Virus record (IMG/VR): IMGVR_UViG_3300009529_000049
Span: 1 to 23,588 of that record
Reading direction: 5' to 3' (one strand)
Origin: a virus
DNA length: 23,588 nt
This document shows positions 5,552-12,831 of this stretch, piece after piece (position 1 is the first letter of the stretch; every line of letters starts with the position of its first letter). Position numbers and translations under genes: made by a program. Below the pieces are notes generated by a model that had not been told where the DNA came from, made no database searches, and was given only the letters and a program-made list of their open reading frames with translations.

Positions 5552-8500
5552 AGCAATACAACGGTTTCGCTCACAGCCAAGCCAACTAAAAGCAAATAGT
5601 CCATTTGTGTGGCCAGACTTTAGGGATGGTCGTCCCGAGTGGCAAGTAATAGATTATGATGCTTATGTCAACGAGGGATTTAACCTCAACTCATTAGTCT
5701 ATTCTGCCATAATGTATAAAGTTCGCGCATTGGTGCAAGTTCCGCTTATCGCCTATACTGGCGACATTGACAGACGTGAACAATTGCCGATTGACCATCC
5801 TCTGCAACAGCTTGTATTCAGACCAAATCCACACCAATCATTTCCAGAGTTTCAAGCATTGTGTATGACATATTGGAATCTATCAGGAAACAACTACATT
5901 ATGATGGCAAGGCCAAAAGAGGGCGGATTGCCAGAATCAATGTATTCTTTGAGACCGGATAGAGTATTCATTGTTCCAGGAAAAGATAAGGGGATATCAG
6001 GAATAAAAGGATTTTTGTATGTGCCTGAAGGACGTTCAAAATGGCTCAAGTCAGGACAATCAGAACGGTCAAGGATGCTACGAGAAGATGAAGTAACTTT
6101 GATATTGCCTGAAGATATGATGCATACCAAATTGCCTAATCCTGGGGACCCACTAGAAGGGCTGGGATATGGGCTTTCTCCGTTATCACCTGGCGCAAGA
6201 ACTGTTGACATTGATAACAAAGTGACACATTTCCTCAAGTTATTTTTTGACGGTGGAACGATGTTTCAAGGTCTTTTGTCGTTTGAGGCAAAGATAACAC
6301 CTGGCGTGTTACAACAGATTAAAGAGCGGTGGAAAGAGCAATATGGTGGATATCAGAATTGGGATGATATTGGTGTACTAGACCAAGGTGCATCGTTTCA
6401 ACGGATATCACCGACATTTGATGAGATGGGTTTTAAGGACATTGACGAAAGAAATGAAACACGTTCTATTATGGTTTGGGGTGTACCACCAATCCTGATT
6501 GGGAGCAGGTCTGGATTAGCGACTGCTTCATACTGTTTACCGAAAACGGCAAATATTAGTACACCAAACGGGTTAAAAAGAATTTCTGAGATTAGGAAAG
6601 GTGATTATGTTTATTCTCTTGCTAATGGAGATTTAATTGAAAGGATGGTTACTTGGCAAGGGATAGTCGGACACAAACAATTATATGAAATAAAGACAAA
6701 AAATAGAACATTAAAAGCAACCGGCAATCATCCTGTTCTTGTCTATCGGAAGGGAAAGATGTGTGGTCCACAAGATGAAAGATCTGGTGGGCTTGAATGG
6801 AAAAGCGTAGATGAATTGCATATTGGTGATTGGGTCGTACAACATAAAGCACTACCTTCTCAGAACAAAAATATTTTACCTAATGGCGAAAGTGTAACAA
6901 AAGAATATCTACAATATCTTGGTGCTATCATAGGTGATGGTACAGTTGATGATACTGGCAGATGTAATATGGCTATGCCCCCAACTGATAGATGCTTTGA
7001 ACATTATGTATCGCTTGCAAAGTCTTTATTTAAGTGCAAAATAAACAAAGGCACAATATATATAACAAAGTGCCTGATATGTGGGCGCAAAATAAAAATA
7101 ATACCATCGAGGCTTGAAAATGGGCGTGGCAAATTTTGCTCTAAAGAATGTGCTAATAATGGAAGAAAGAAATTCAAAGATTGTAATGCTGTTGTTATTG
7201 ACGTACAAAAAACCGGATTAAAACAAGTAAAAATAACAGAAAGCCAAAGAGCATTTAGTTTTTCTAGCAAAGCAGAAAGCCAGAAACTTATTGAACTTGG
7301 TTTTGGTGGGCGTGCTCATACTAAGCGCATACCAGGTTGGATATATACGCTTACCCGTGAGTTACGTCTTGCTTTTTTGGCGGGCATTGTTGATAGTGAT
7401 GGATATATAGATAGCCGTGGATGTCTTACTGTTGGAATGTGTAACAAGAGGCTAATCGAAGACATTAGAGAGCTACTTATCTCTTGTGGTATACAATGCT
7501 GCAACATAAGAATGCAAGAATATCACAAAGACAAACTAATGAAGTCAACGTTAAAATGCTGGAAAAAGGATGTTTACTATAACTATGGCTTTACAGCATC
7601 TAACGCTGTAATGATAGCAGAAATACCATTTTCTGATTCTATGTATCGTAAAAGGGTTAATAGCAATACACACAGGCATAAGACAGATGGTAAGCGAACT
7701 CAAGCTGATAAAGTCGGGCTTAGTGAAAATCTTGGATTTTATGCGATTAAGTCAATTGAAAAGTTAGATGAAAGGCCGGTTTACGACATTACAGTAGAAG
7801 ATAGCCATTGCTTTATAGCAGATGGCATTGTCGTACATAATTCCAACTACAAAAATGCGAGAGAGGCTTGTTGGGATGATACGCTTGTCCCTGAAACTCG
7901 GTGGTGGGAAGCTGATTATCAGTATTTCCTACACGACGATGATGCCTTTGTAGCATATGACTATTCTGCTGTACCAGCACTAAAAGAAAAGGTACAATCG
8001 CTTGTCGAATCGTGGGTGTCTCTTGTGCAAAATGGCGTACCCAAAAACGTAGCAGGTGATTTACTAGGCTTACCACTTCCGCAATTGAGTGATGGCGATG
8101 TTGTGTATATGCCATTGAATATGGTTCCTGTTGGTGGCTCAAGACCTTCCGTCCCCTCACCTATTCCTGAAGAAGATGATGATGTGATGGAAGCTGAAAC
8201 AGATGACAGAATGGATGATACAGATAAGTCTAAAAAAAAAGGCTTGTCTCAAGAGGCAAAATACAACACGTGGAAACGGGTTGACAGCATAGCTGAAAGT
8301 TGGGAGAAAGCATTTAATCGAGTAGGGAAAGAACAGTTTGAAATTGACCTTGAGAATTTACTTGCCATTATGCGAGATAACACTAAAGAGAAAAAGGGTG
8401 TTGACTGGCAAACAATAGGCAAGGGATGGGAGTGGTATCTTTCAAATGCCGGAGAGCGATGGCGCGAGGCTTTTGTGCCTGCTATCCAAGGCGTAATTGA

Positions 8501-9947
8501 AGATCAAGGTGAAACTTGGAATTTGCAATTTGGCCAAGAATTCGATATCCATAATCTATTTGCAGAGAAATGGTTTGACGACTATTTATCAACTTTTGCG
8601 CAGCCTATACTTGATACAACTAATCGTGACATTTCAGCGTTGTACAAACAAGCACAAATTGAAGGGCTTTCAATTCCAGCTATGGATAAGAGATTACATC
8701 TTTTATTCAAGACGTGGACAGCGGACAGGCTAACAGATACGGAAAGAGAACAATACGGCGATTGGTTTACTCAACGTATGACGCCTCACAGATTAGAAAT
8801 GATATCTAGAACAACCACGATGCAAAGCTCAAATTTAGGAACATTGCATTTGGGAGAAGCGTGGTCTATTCCGATGGCAAAGGAATGGCTAGCAACGTTT
8901 GATAATCGTGTAAGACCAGACCATCAAGCAGCTGGGTTAACGTATGTTGATGATGGTGCTATACCTCTAGATGAAAAGTTTGTAGTTGGTGGAGTAAATA
9001 TGGATGCTCCTTTAGACCCTAGTGCTCCGCCAGAACAAGTAGTTTTTTGTAGATGTGCATTGAATCTTGTACCGCTTATTGATAAACCATATGAAACGCA
9101 AGAAGAAGGTGCTGCGTGGGCTAGAAACGGGATATTAGATGAAGAACGCGAAGCGTCTAGCCAAATACAAAGACTTAATACTGAAGCAGAAGATGTGTAT
9201 GTCGCAGAAGCAGATATGTTTGATGAGATATTCAGAATTCAGGAGTTACGAGATAACTTTACAGGACCTACAAACTCACAACAATACCGAGAATGGGAGA
9301 ATCGCATTAGGGAATTATCTGAACAAGCAGAATCTATGCACGCAGAGGCTTCTAGAAAAAATCAAGAAGCGAATAGCTTAAAAGAATCATTAGCCGAAAC
9401 ATTAAGAGAGAAATTTATTTACGTTAATAAAGGCGAACTGGATATACAAGTTTCATTCAGAGGGACACTAGATGCAGATTCTAAAGCTAGGGTATTAGAT
9501 ACTCAAAACTCGTTTCAAAGAATGATTAATTGGAATAGATTTGGACTACGAACAGAACAAGTTGAAATAGCACTTGGTACGGATAGAAGTTCGTATACAT
9601 TCGATGTCAATATTATAGATTTGAGATTAAATGTAGGACAATCTACAATCGTACACGAATTTGGGCATTGGTTTGAAGATAATGCATACAATGTATATGG
9701 TCTAGCATCTGATTTTTTACGTGAACGAACAGCCGGTGATAAATTAAGATGGCTTGGAAGAGGTTATGATAAAGATGAAAAGGCGTGGTTTGATAAATTT
9801 ATCAACCCGTATATGGGTAAAAAGTATGATGATGCAACTGAGATAGTTTCTATGGGAATGGAAATGATGTTTTCTGACCCTGGTAGACTTGCAAGTGAAG
9901 ATCCTGATTATTTTGATTTTATGTATAATCTTCTAAGGGGATTATAA
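5529..9947 (+). CDS. Portal protein fused to MuF-type head protein and C-terminal zincin, split by an intein
   Basis: 1472 codons from GTG 5529 (AAGGAA ten bases upstream). Residues 1-335 and 772 to about 880 form an HK97-family portal: NLNSLVYSAIMYK, FRPNPHQS, VWGVPPILIG and, across the splice junction, ATASY|SNYKNAREA. Residues 336-771 are an intein. An acidic linker (about 885-910) leads into a MuF/SPP1 gp7-like head-morphogenesis domain whose end shows FDNRVRPDHQAAG (1125 onward) and FCRCALNLVPL (Cys1174, Cys1176). A helical, coiled-coil-prone region follows. The final 130 residues hold STIVHEFGHWFED with zinc motif HEFGH at 1376-1380 and a candidate glutamate ligand in TEIVS (E1438). After splicing, about 1036 residues remain. 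The portal would form the dodecameric DNA gate, while the MuF and protease parts would sit in or at the head interior. Known phage MuF proteins can carry toxin domains and be delivered with DNA; a toxin or maturation role here is inference. Confidence 0.9.
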   Translation: MNLLQEIKAIQRFRSQPSQLKANSPFVWPDFRDGRPEWQVIDYDAYVNEGFNLNSLVYSAIMYKVRALVQVPLIAYTGDIDRREQLPIDHPLQQLVFRPNPHQSFPEFQALCMTYWNLSGNNYIMMARPKEGGLPESMYSLRPDRVFIVPGKDKGISGIKGFLYVPEGRSKWLKSGQSERSRMLREDEVTLILPEDMMHTKLPNPGDPLEGLGYGLSPLSPGARTVDIDNKVTHFLKLFFDGGTMFQGLLSFEAKITPGVLQQIKERWKEQYGGYQNWDDIGVLDQGASFQRISPTFDEMGFKDIDERNETRSIMVWGVPPILIGSRSGLATASYCLPKTANISTPNGLKRISEIRKGDYVYSLANGDLIERMVTWQGIVGHKQLYEIKTKNRTLKATGNHPVLVYRKGKMCGPQDERSGGLEWKSVDELHIGDWVVQHKALPSQNKNILPNGESVTKEYLQYLGAIIGDGTVDDTGRCNMAMPPTDRCFEHYVSLAKSLFKCKINKGTIYITKCLICGRKIKIIPSRLENGRGKFCSKECANNGRKKFKDCNAVVIDVQKTGLKQVKITESQRAFSFSSKAESQKLIELGFGGRAHTKRIPGWIYTLTRELRLAFLAGIVDSDGYIDSRGCLTVGMCNKRLIEDIRELLISCGIQCCNIRMQEYHKDKLMKSTLKCWKKDVYYNYGFTASNAVMIAEIPFSDSMYRKRVNSNTHRHKTDGKRTQADKVGLSENLGFYAIKSIEKLDERPVYDITVEDSHCFIADGIVVHNSNYKNAREACWDDTLVPETRWWEADYQYFLHDDDAFVAYDYSAVPALKEKVQSLVESWVSLVQNGVPKNVAGDLLGLPLPQLSDGDVVYMPLNMVPVGGSRPSVPSPIPEEDDDVMEAETDDRMDDTDKSKKKGLSQEAKYNTWKRVDSIAESWEKAFNRVGKEQFEIDLENLLAIMRDNTKEKKGVDWQTIGKGWEWYLSNAGERWREAFVPAIQGVIEDQGETWNLQFGQEFDIHNLFAEKWFDDYLSTFAQPILDTTNRDISALYKQAQIEGLSIPAMDKRLHLLFKTWTADRLTDTEREQYGDWFTQRMTPHRLEMISRTTTMQSSNLGTLHLGEAWSIPMAKEWLATFDNRVRPDHQAAGLTYVDDGAIPLDEKFVVGGVNMDAPLDPSAPPEQVVFCRCALNLVPLIDKPYETQEEGAAWARNGILDEEREASSQIQRLNTEAEDVYVAEADMFDEIFRIQELRDNFTGPTNSQQYREWENRIRELSEQAESMHAEASRKNQEANSLKESLAETLREKFIYVNKGELDIQVSFRGTLDADSKARVLDTQNSFQRMINWNRFGLRTEQVEIALGTDRSSYTFDVNIIDLRLNVGQSTIVHEFGHWFEDNAYNVYGLASDFLRERTAGDKLRWLGRGYDKDEKAWFDKFINPYMGKKYDDATEIVSMGMEMMFSDPGRLASEDPDYFDFMYNLLRGL
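6534..7841 (+). mobile_element. Intein with LAGLIDADG homing endonuclease, inserted in the portal gene
   Basis: 436 residues (portal codons 336-771). The start is block A-like: C336 LPKTANISTPNGLKRISEI. Block B has ATGNHPVLV with the T-x-x-H signature. The end is VYDITVEDSHCFIADGIVV followed by His-Asn, and Ser772 is the +1 residue, so Cys1, the final HN and Ser+1 needed for protein splicing are all present. The endonuclease part has two dodecapeptide motifs: YLGAIIGDGTV (D470) and FLAGIVDSDGYI (D624). Between them is a Cys cluster, CLICGRK then FCSKECANN, that looks like an inserted zinc finger. The insertion point is in one of the most conserved strings of the portal (SYSN), typical of inteins. 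It is predicted to be active in both splicing and homing. Confidence 0.93.
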
Positions 9948-10177
9948 TGTCAGCAACAGTAGATTTTGCAATATATACGGCAGTTCTAAATGATGGTATT
10001 TGGGAGAGCAATAACGATGAATTCACAAAGCTGTTACAGTCAATGTATCCTATTTATGGCCCTAGTGGAAGCGACCCTATGCCAGACTATAACGAGGCTT
10101 TACGTGTATCAAAAATCTTGGGAGGAAAGGTCATTAAATATGATATTCCTAAATTCGACAAGGATGTAGTATATTAA
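9947..10177 (+). CDS. Hypothetical protein coupled to the portal-MuF-zincin gene
   Basis: 76 residues; ATG 9947 shares its first base with the TAA of the portal fusion (TAATG), so it is translationally coupled. The sequence has an N-terminal MSATVDFAIYTAVLNDGIW segment, a Pro/Gly-rich middle (YPIYGPSGSDPMPDYNEAL) and an end rich in Lys and Asp. No membrane segment or known motif. If the zincin is toxic, position makes this a candidate immunity or regulatory protein, but that is inference from gene order alone. Confidence 0.65.
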   Translation: MSATVDFAIYTAVLNDGIWESNNDEFTKLLQSMYPIYGPSGSDPMPDYNEALRVSKILGGKVIKYDIPKFDKDVVY

Positions 10178-10197
10178 TATAACTTTAGTTGAGGCAT

Positions 10198-10226
10198 AAA
10201 AAAGCCTCTCTATTAAGAGAGGCTTT
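10198..10226 (-). terminator. Rho-independent terminator of minus-strand cassette B
   Basis: AAAGCCTCTC (10201-10210) pairs with GAGAGGCTTT (10217-10226) around TATTAA. On the minus strand the stem ends in a run of six T. Closely similar GCCTCTC/GAGAGGC stems end cassettes E and F. Confidence 0.85.
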
Positions 10227-10240
10227 GATTAAGATTAAAT

Positions 10241-10573
10241 CTATTTGATACCGATTGTCACTTGGTCTAGCTGGTCAACTTGCTTGCGGGTAACGAAAAC
10301 CGTCTGATTCTTGTTTCTGTATTGGATGTTGATTGACAGTCTGCGAAATTTTCCAAACTCTGAGATTTTCCAGATGCCATTTCCAAGTTTTCTGCAAAGT
10401 TTCTCGATTTCGCTATCCATATCAAGCCAAGTTTTTGTTGTCGTGAAAGTTCTTGTTGCCGACATTTCGCCGGTTTCTCTTTTGTACATTCTATCAGCTA
10501 TGAATGCGGCTTTCTTATCGCTCATTCCTTCTGCTTTCAGTTCGTTGATGATTTCTTGCATTCTGCTGTTCAT
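10241..10573 (-). CDS. Hypothetical moron protein (cassette B)
   Basis: 110 residues from ATG 10573. The N terminus is a charged helix pair (MQEIINELKAEGMSDKKAAF, then ADRMYKRETGE). The C-terminal half is beta-strand-rich and basic (GIWKISEFGKFRRLSINIQ, QTVFVTRKQVDQL). No recognised family. It is the sole gene of a cassette with its own consensus promoter (10645-10617) and terminator (10226-10198), opposed to the structural genes. GAGAG upstream of the ATG gives a weak ribosome binding site. Confidence 0.75.
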   Translation of the reverse strand: MNSRMQEIINELKAEGMSDKKAAFIADRMYKRETGEMSATRTFTTTKTWLDMDSEIEKLCRKLGNGIWKISEFGKFRRLSINIQYRNKNQTVFVTRKQVDQLDQVTIGIK

Positions 10574-10616
10574 TTTCTCTCTCTTTTCTCTCTGATTTCT
10601 CTCTTAACTTGATTAC

Positions 10617-10645
10617 ATTATATCACAGAAAGAATCTTTTGTCAA
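10617..10645 (-). promoter_or_regulatory. Consensus sigma70 promoter of cassette B
   Basis: Minus strand TTGACA (10645-10640), 17-base spacer, TATAAT (10622-10617). The upstream flank AATTGGGTC is identical to cassettes A and C. Only 15 bases separate it from the terminator of cassette C. Confidence 0.92.
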
Positions 10646-10660
10646 GACCCAATTTGCAAC

Positions 10661-10686
10661 AAAAAAGCTAGCTGATTAGGCTAGCT
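10661..10686 (-). terminator. Rho-independent terminator of minus-strand cassette C
   Basis: AGCTAGC (10666-10672) pairs with GCTAGCT (10680-10686) around TGATTAG. On the minus strand it is followed by six T. Confidence 0.8.
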
Positions 10687-10687
10687 C

Positions 10688-10704
10688 AAATGTCTACGAG
10701 AGAC
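10688..10704 (+). repeat. 17-base repeat (copy 1 of 2)
   Basis: AAATGTCTACGAGAGAC, repeated exactly at 20248-20264. It contains the short hairpin GTCT/AGAC with loop ACGAG. Both copies lie beside a cassette terminator but on different sides of it. Read forward it would also encode the start MSTRD. Confidence 0.6.
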
Positions 10705-10706
10705 TT

Positions 10707-10892
10707 TTAAACTCTCATAATTTCAAATGTAAAGGCGCATTGTCCTAACATTACTTCTGCATCTTCATAGCTATCAAAAAACTTTGCCTCTTTGATGTTA
10801 TCAGTCATAACTGGGAAGCCAAGGCTCCCAAGGGATACAAAATACAGGTTGTGATATGAGCGGTCTTTTCTATTCTTTACTAATACGTACAT
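10707..10892 (-). CDS. Hypothetical moron protein (cassette C, third gene)
   Basis: 61 residues from ATG 10892 with AAGGGA about nine bases upstream. The order is a short basic start (MYVLVKNRKDRSYHNLYFVS), a GSLGFPVMTDN loop and an acidic helix (EAKFFDSYEDAEVMLGQ). It looks like a small alpha/beta domain; family not recognised. It follows the 104-residue gene by 12 bases and is the last gene of the three-gene cassette. A fragment of a homologue survives at 17816-17866. Confidence 0.7.
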   Translation of the reverse strand: MYVLVKNRKDRSYHNLYFVSLGSLGFPVMTDNIKEAKFFDSYEDAEVMLGQCAFTFEIMRV

Positions 10893-10904
10893 TTTTTAAT
10901 CCCT

Positions 10905-11219
10905 TCAACTAGTTTGTTTATTATCGAAAACTATTTTGTCATATGTTTCTAGAACAATCGTTTTTCTGTTTTTAAAGTCCCAATAGGCACGAACATCAGA
11001 AATACTTTTTTCTTGAACATTTATCAAATAAGATCTACCGTGTGTCATTGCGCTTGAAGGTGTATAACTTCCACACGAAATAACAATAGCTTCATAATCG
11101 GTGCGTATCCCCGAAAGTAAATCATATGCAAGCCGTACAGCTTCTTTTTTACTTAATTCATTGTATCGGCTTGTTGTCCACTTTATAAATTTATTTAGTG
11201 CTGTTTTCGTTAATTTCAT
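10905..11219 (-). CDS. Hypothetical moron protein (cassette C, second gene; paralogue at 17878)
   Basis: 104 residues from ATG 11219 (ATGA overlap with the preceding gene). It begins MKLTKTALNKFIKWTTSRYN and ends with a strand-rich part (YWDFKNRKTIVLETYDKIVF). A second copy of exactly the same length lies at 17878-18192 and differs at about 14 positions by eye. A duplicated gene kept intact in both copies suggests selection for its product, whose function I do not recognise. Confidence 0.75.
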   Translation of the reverse strand: MKLTKTALNKFIKWTTSRYNELSKKEAVRLAYDLLSGIRTDYEAIVISCGSYTPSSAMTHGRSYLINVQEKSISDVRAYWDFKNRKTIVLETYDKIVFDNKQTS

Positions 11220-11437
11220 TTTACAACCTTGTTGAAAATATCAGCTACCTTTTGCGCCCTTCTCTTAGATGAGTAAAAATGAGTCTTCCAGATTCCGAAA
11301 TAGCCCTGGCGGTATAGAACTTTTCCGTCTTCATTAACTACCGCATAAACTGTTGAACCTGTTTCGTACCCACCATATTCTGTACCATCTTCAGTACAGA
11401 AAACATCCATTGGCTTGAATCGTTTTACTGTATACAT
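11216..11437 (-). CDS. Hypothetical moron protein (cassette C, first gene)
   Basis: 73 residues from ATG 11437 (MYTVKRFKPMDVFCTEDGTE), with AGAGG about eight bases upstream. A TTG at 11452 is an in-frame alternative but lies on the ribosome binding site. The protein is beta-rich, with a YGGYETGSTVYAVV hairpin and a basic C-terminal helix (SSKRRAQKVADIFNKVVK). It is the promoter-proximal gene of cassette C and overlaps the next gene by ATGA. No family recognised. Confidence 0.7.
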   Translation of the reverse strand: MYTVKRFKPMDVFCTEDGTEYGGYETGSTVYAVVNEDGKVLYRQGYFGIWKTHFYSSKRRAQKVADIFNKVVK

Positions 11438-11472
11438 TATTTTTCCTCTCAACTAACTTGCCCACTAGATTC

Positions 11473-11501
11473 ATTATAGCACGAATCGTTTCTTTTGTCA
11501 A
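11473..11501 (-). promoter_or_regulatory. Consensus sigma70 promoter of cassette C
   Basis: Minus strand TTGACA (11501-11496), 17-base spacer, TATAAT (11478-11473). The spacer and downstream bases are almost identical to the cassette D promoter at 18261-18233, showing common origin. Confidence 0.92.
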
Positions 11502-11508
11502 GACCCAA

Positions 11509-11546
11509 TTTCAAACGAGTTTTTGTCTCTCGCAGACTTTGAAAGG
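11509..11546 (+). promoter_or_regulatory. Hairpin covering the ribosome binding site of the gene at 11553
   Basis: TTTCAAA (11509-11515) pairs with TTTGAAA (11538-11544), which runs into GAAAGG. An inner hairpin GTCT/AGAC (11525-11528 with 11534-11537) stacks on it. The position and pairing parallel the hairpin at 4272, with base changes on both arms. Confidence 0.45.
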
Positions 11547-11552
11547 TTTAAA

Positions 11553-11708
11553 ATGTTCGTTCGTGTGTGGATAAATAAAGACTGGTATCACGATTTTGAT
11601 AATGCTATATCTTTTGAATATTTCAAAGATAAATTACGCATTGTTGATAAAGACAACTATCTTTTAGCACTATTTAAAGAATATGCATTGGCAAATTTTG
11701 AAAGGTAA
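11553..11708 (+). CDS. Small hypothetical protein
   Basis: 51 residues from ATG 11553 (MFVRVWINKDWYHDFDNAIS), with GAAAGG six bases upstream. The TTG at 11523 would extend it by ten residues but overlaps the hairpin and lacks a ribosome binding site. The protein is rich in aromatic and acidic residues; no family recognised. It opens the plus-strand group after cassette C, and its TAA at 11706-11708 is followed at once by the next gene. Confidence 0.55.
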   Translation: MFVRVWINKDWYHDFDNAISFEYFKDKLRIVDKDNYLLALFKEYALANFER

Positions 11709-11711
11709 AAA

Positions 11712-12083
11712 GTGAATAATTGTTTTTTTTGTTTAAACTCATTTGTGAATGGAAGTGGTGTTGACTTTGAAATAAAATGCAAATTAGGCTTATCTCTTGA
11801 GAAAGATAAAAGCGTTATAGATTGCAAATGCGGCAATCCGTCACGAGGATTTCAAATTGGTGGATATTTTACGCATATGTGGTTTAGCGTTGATGGTACA
11901 TTACCGGAAGACGGGGGGCAAGATAATCCTTGCCTGAACTGGCACATTGCAAGCGATGGTGAATTCCCAACAGAAAACAAAGAACCTGGAATAACTTTTC
12001 ATATATGTGATTTTATGCAAATTGAATTGTTTGTTAAGTTCTGGGGAAAAGAACTTAGACGACGGGGTTGGATAACAGAATAA
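11712..12083 (+). CDS. Hypothetical Cys-rich phage protein
   Basis: 123 residues from GTG 11712 with GAAAGG upstream. The N terminus has CFFCLNSF and, about 27 residues later, CKCGNPSRGF, with another Cys at CKLG, so a zinc site is likely. The rest is beta-rich with many aromatics (GYFTHMWFSVDGTLPEDGG) and a helix near the end (FMQIELFVKFWGKELRRRG). The TAA shares a base with the next ATG (TAATG at 12081-12085). Function not recognised. Confidence 0.65.
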   Translation: MNNCFFCLNSFVNGSGVDFEIKCKLGLSLEKDKSVIDCKCGNPSRGFQIGGYFTHMWFSVDGTLPEDGGQDNPCLNWHIASDGEFPTENKEPGITFHICDFMQIELFVKFWGKELRRRGWITE

Positions 12084-12289
12084 TGATTAGAAAATATTGG
12101 GTACAATCACAGAATTACCATATCCGTCTACCAGACGGAACGGTTATGAATCTCAATTCGCCTAAAGGCTGTGACTTTGTTTTTGACTTTTATGAGTACA
12201 TAGGTGAACTTGAGGCACGACTAAAGAAACGTGAATCTAGGCATAGCAAAAAACAGCAGCAACCAAAACAGGAATTAGGCGATGAATAG
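12083..12289 (+). CDS. Small hypothetical protein with basic Gln-rich tail
   Basis: 68 residues from ATG 12083 (MIRKYWVQSQNYHIRLPDGT), overlapping the preceding TAA. The first half looks like a small beta domain. The second half is a helix (YEYIGELEARLKKRE) with a Lys/Gln-rich end (SKKQQQPKQELGDE). Overlaps the next gene by 8 bases. Function not recognised. Confidence 0.55.
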   Translation: MIRKYWVQSQNYHIRLPDGTVMNLNSPKGCDFVFDFYEYIGELEARLKKRESRHSKKQQQPKQELGDE

Positions 12290-12593
12290 ATGGAAGTCAA
12301 AAGCCGATGCTTTGTTACGTCTTGCAGAAGACCAAAAAGGAAAACCAGAAGGTGAACTGGCAAGACAAAAGCTAAAAGAGATTTTAGCCAATCATCCCGA
12401 AGCTAGACAATATGAGCCACTCCAAAAGTTTATGTTGTCTGATTTGAAAGAGATGAGAATGAAAAACATTTCTACAGATGGTCGTTGGACTGGGAGAAAT
12501 CTACAAGAAGCATTGGCAATGATGACATTAGATTATAGGAAAAGATTAGCAATGCATAAGCAACCATTATTAGAAGAGGCATTAAATGATTGA
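12282..12593 (+). CDS. Hypothetical helical protein, DUF2786-like N terminus
   Basis: 103 residues from ATG 12282. The N terminus (KADALLRLAEDQKGKPEGE, then LARQKLKEILANHPEA) resembles the helical repeat in DUF2786-type phage proteins, where a K-x-x-x-LL-x-LA motif precedes E-x-x-LA. The C-terminal half is helical and basic. Overlaps the next gene (ATGATTGA at 12586). No catalytic motif; family assignment is weak. Confidence 0.6.
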   Translation: MNRWKSKADALLRLAEDQKGKPEGELARQKLKEILANHPEARQYEPLQKFMLSDLKEMRMKNISTDGRWTGRNLQEALAMMTLDYRKRLAMHKQPLLEEALND

Positions 12594-12831
12594 TTATGGA
12601 ACAAAACCAACATTGACTATTATCTGTGCTAAATGTCATAAAAGAGCACAGTTATTTGGTGTTTGTGAAAAAACACCGTATAAAGGCTTAATTTTGTGCA
12701 AGGTCTGTCTAGGCACCGTAAATGCGCCGTCTTTTGGACCAACTGAACTCAAGGAGGTTTATGTACAATGGCTAGAGAATATAAACAACTGCCATTCTAC
12801 GTCCAAAAGCTGGACAGTGACCAGGGCGTAG
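12586..12831 (+). CDS. Small zinc-ribbon-like protein overlapping the protease gene
   Basis: 81 residues from ATG 12586, overlapping the preceding stop. It has CAKCHKRAQLFGVC and then LCKVCLG, a CxxC...CxxC pair compatible with a zinc ribbon. The last 64 bases overlap the start of the prohead protease in another frame; the AAGGAGG of the protease lies inside this gene, so termination here could feed initiation there. The C-terminal 20 residues may be constrained mainly by the overlapping frame. Confidence 0.55.
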   Translation: MIDYGTKPTLTIICAKCHKRAQLFGVCEKTPYKGLILCKVCLGTVNAPSFGPTELKEVYVQWLENINNCHSTSKSWTVTRA

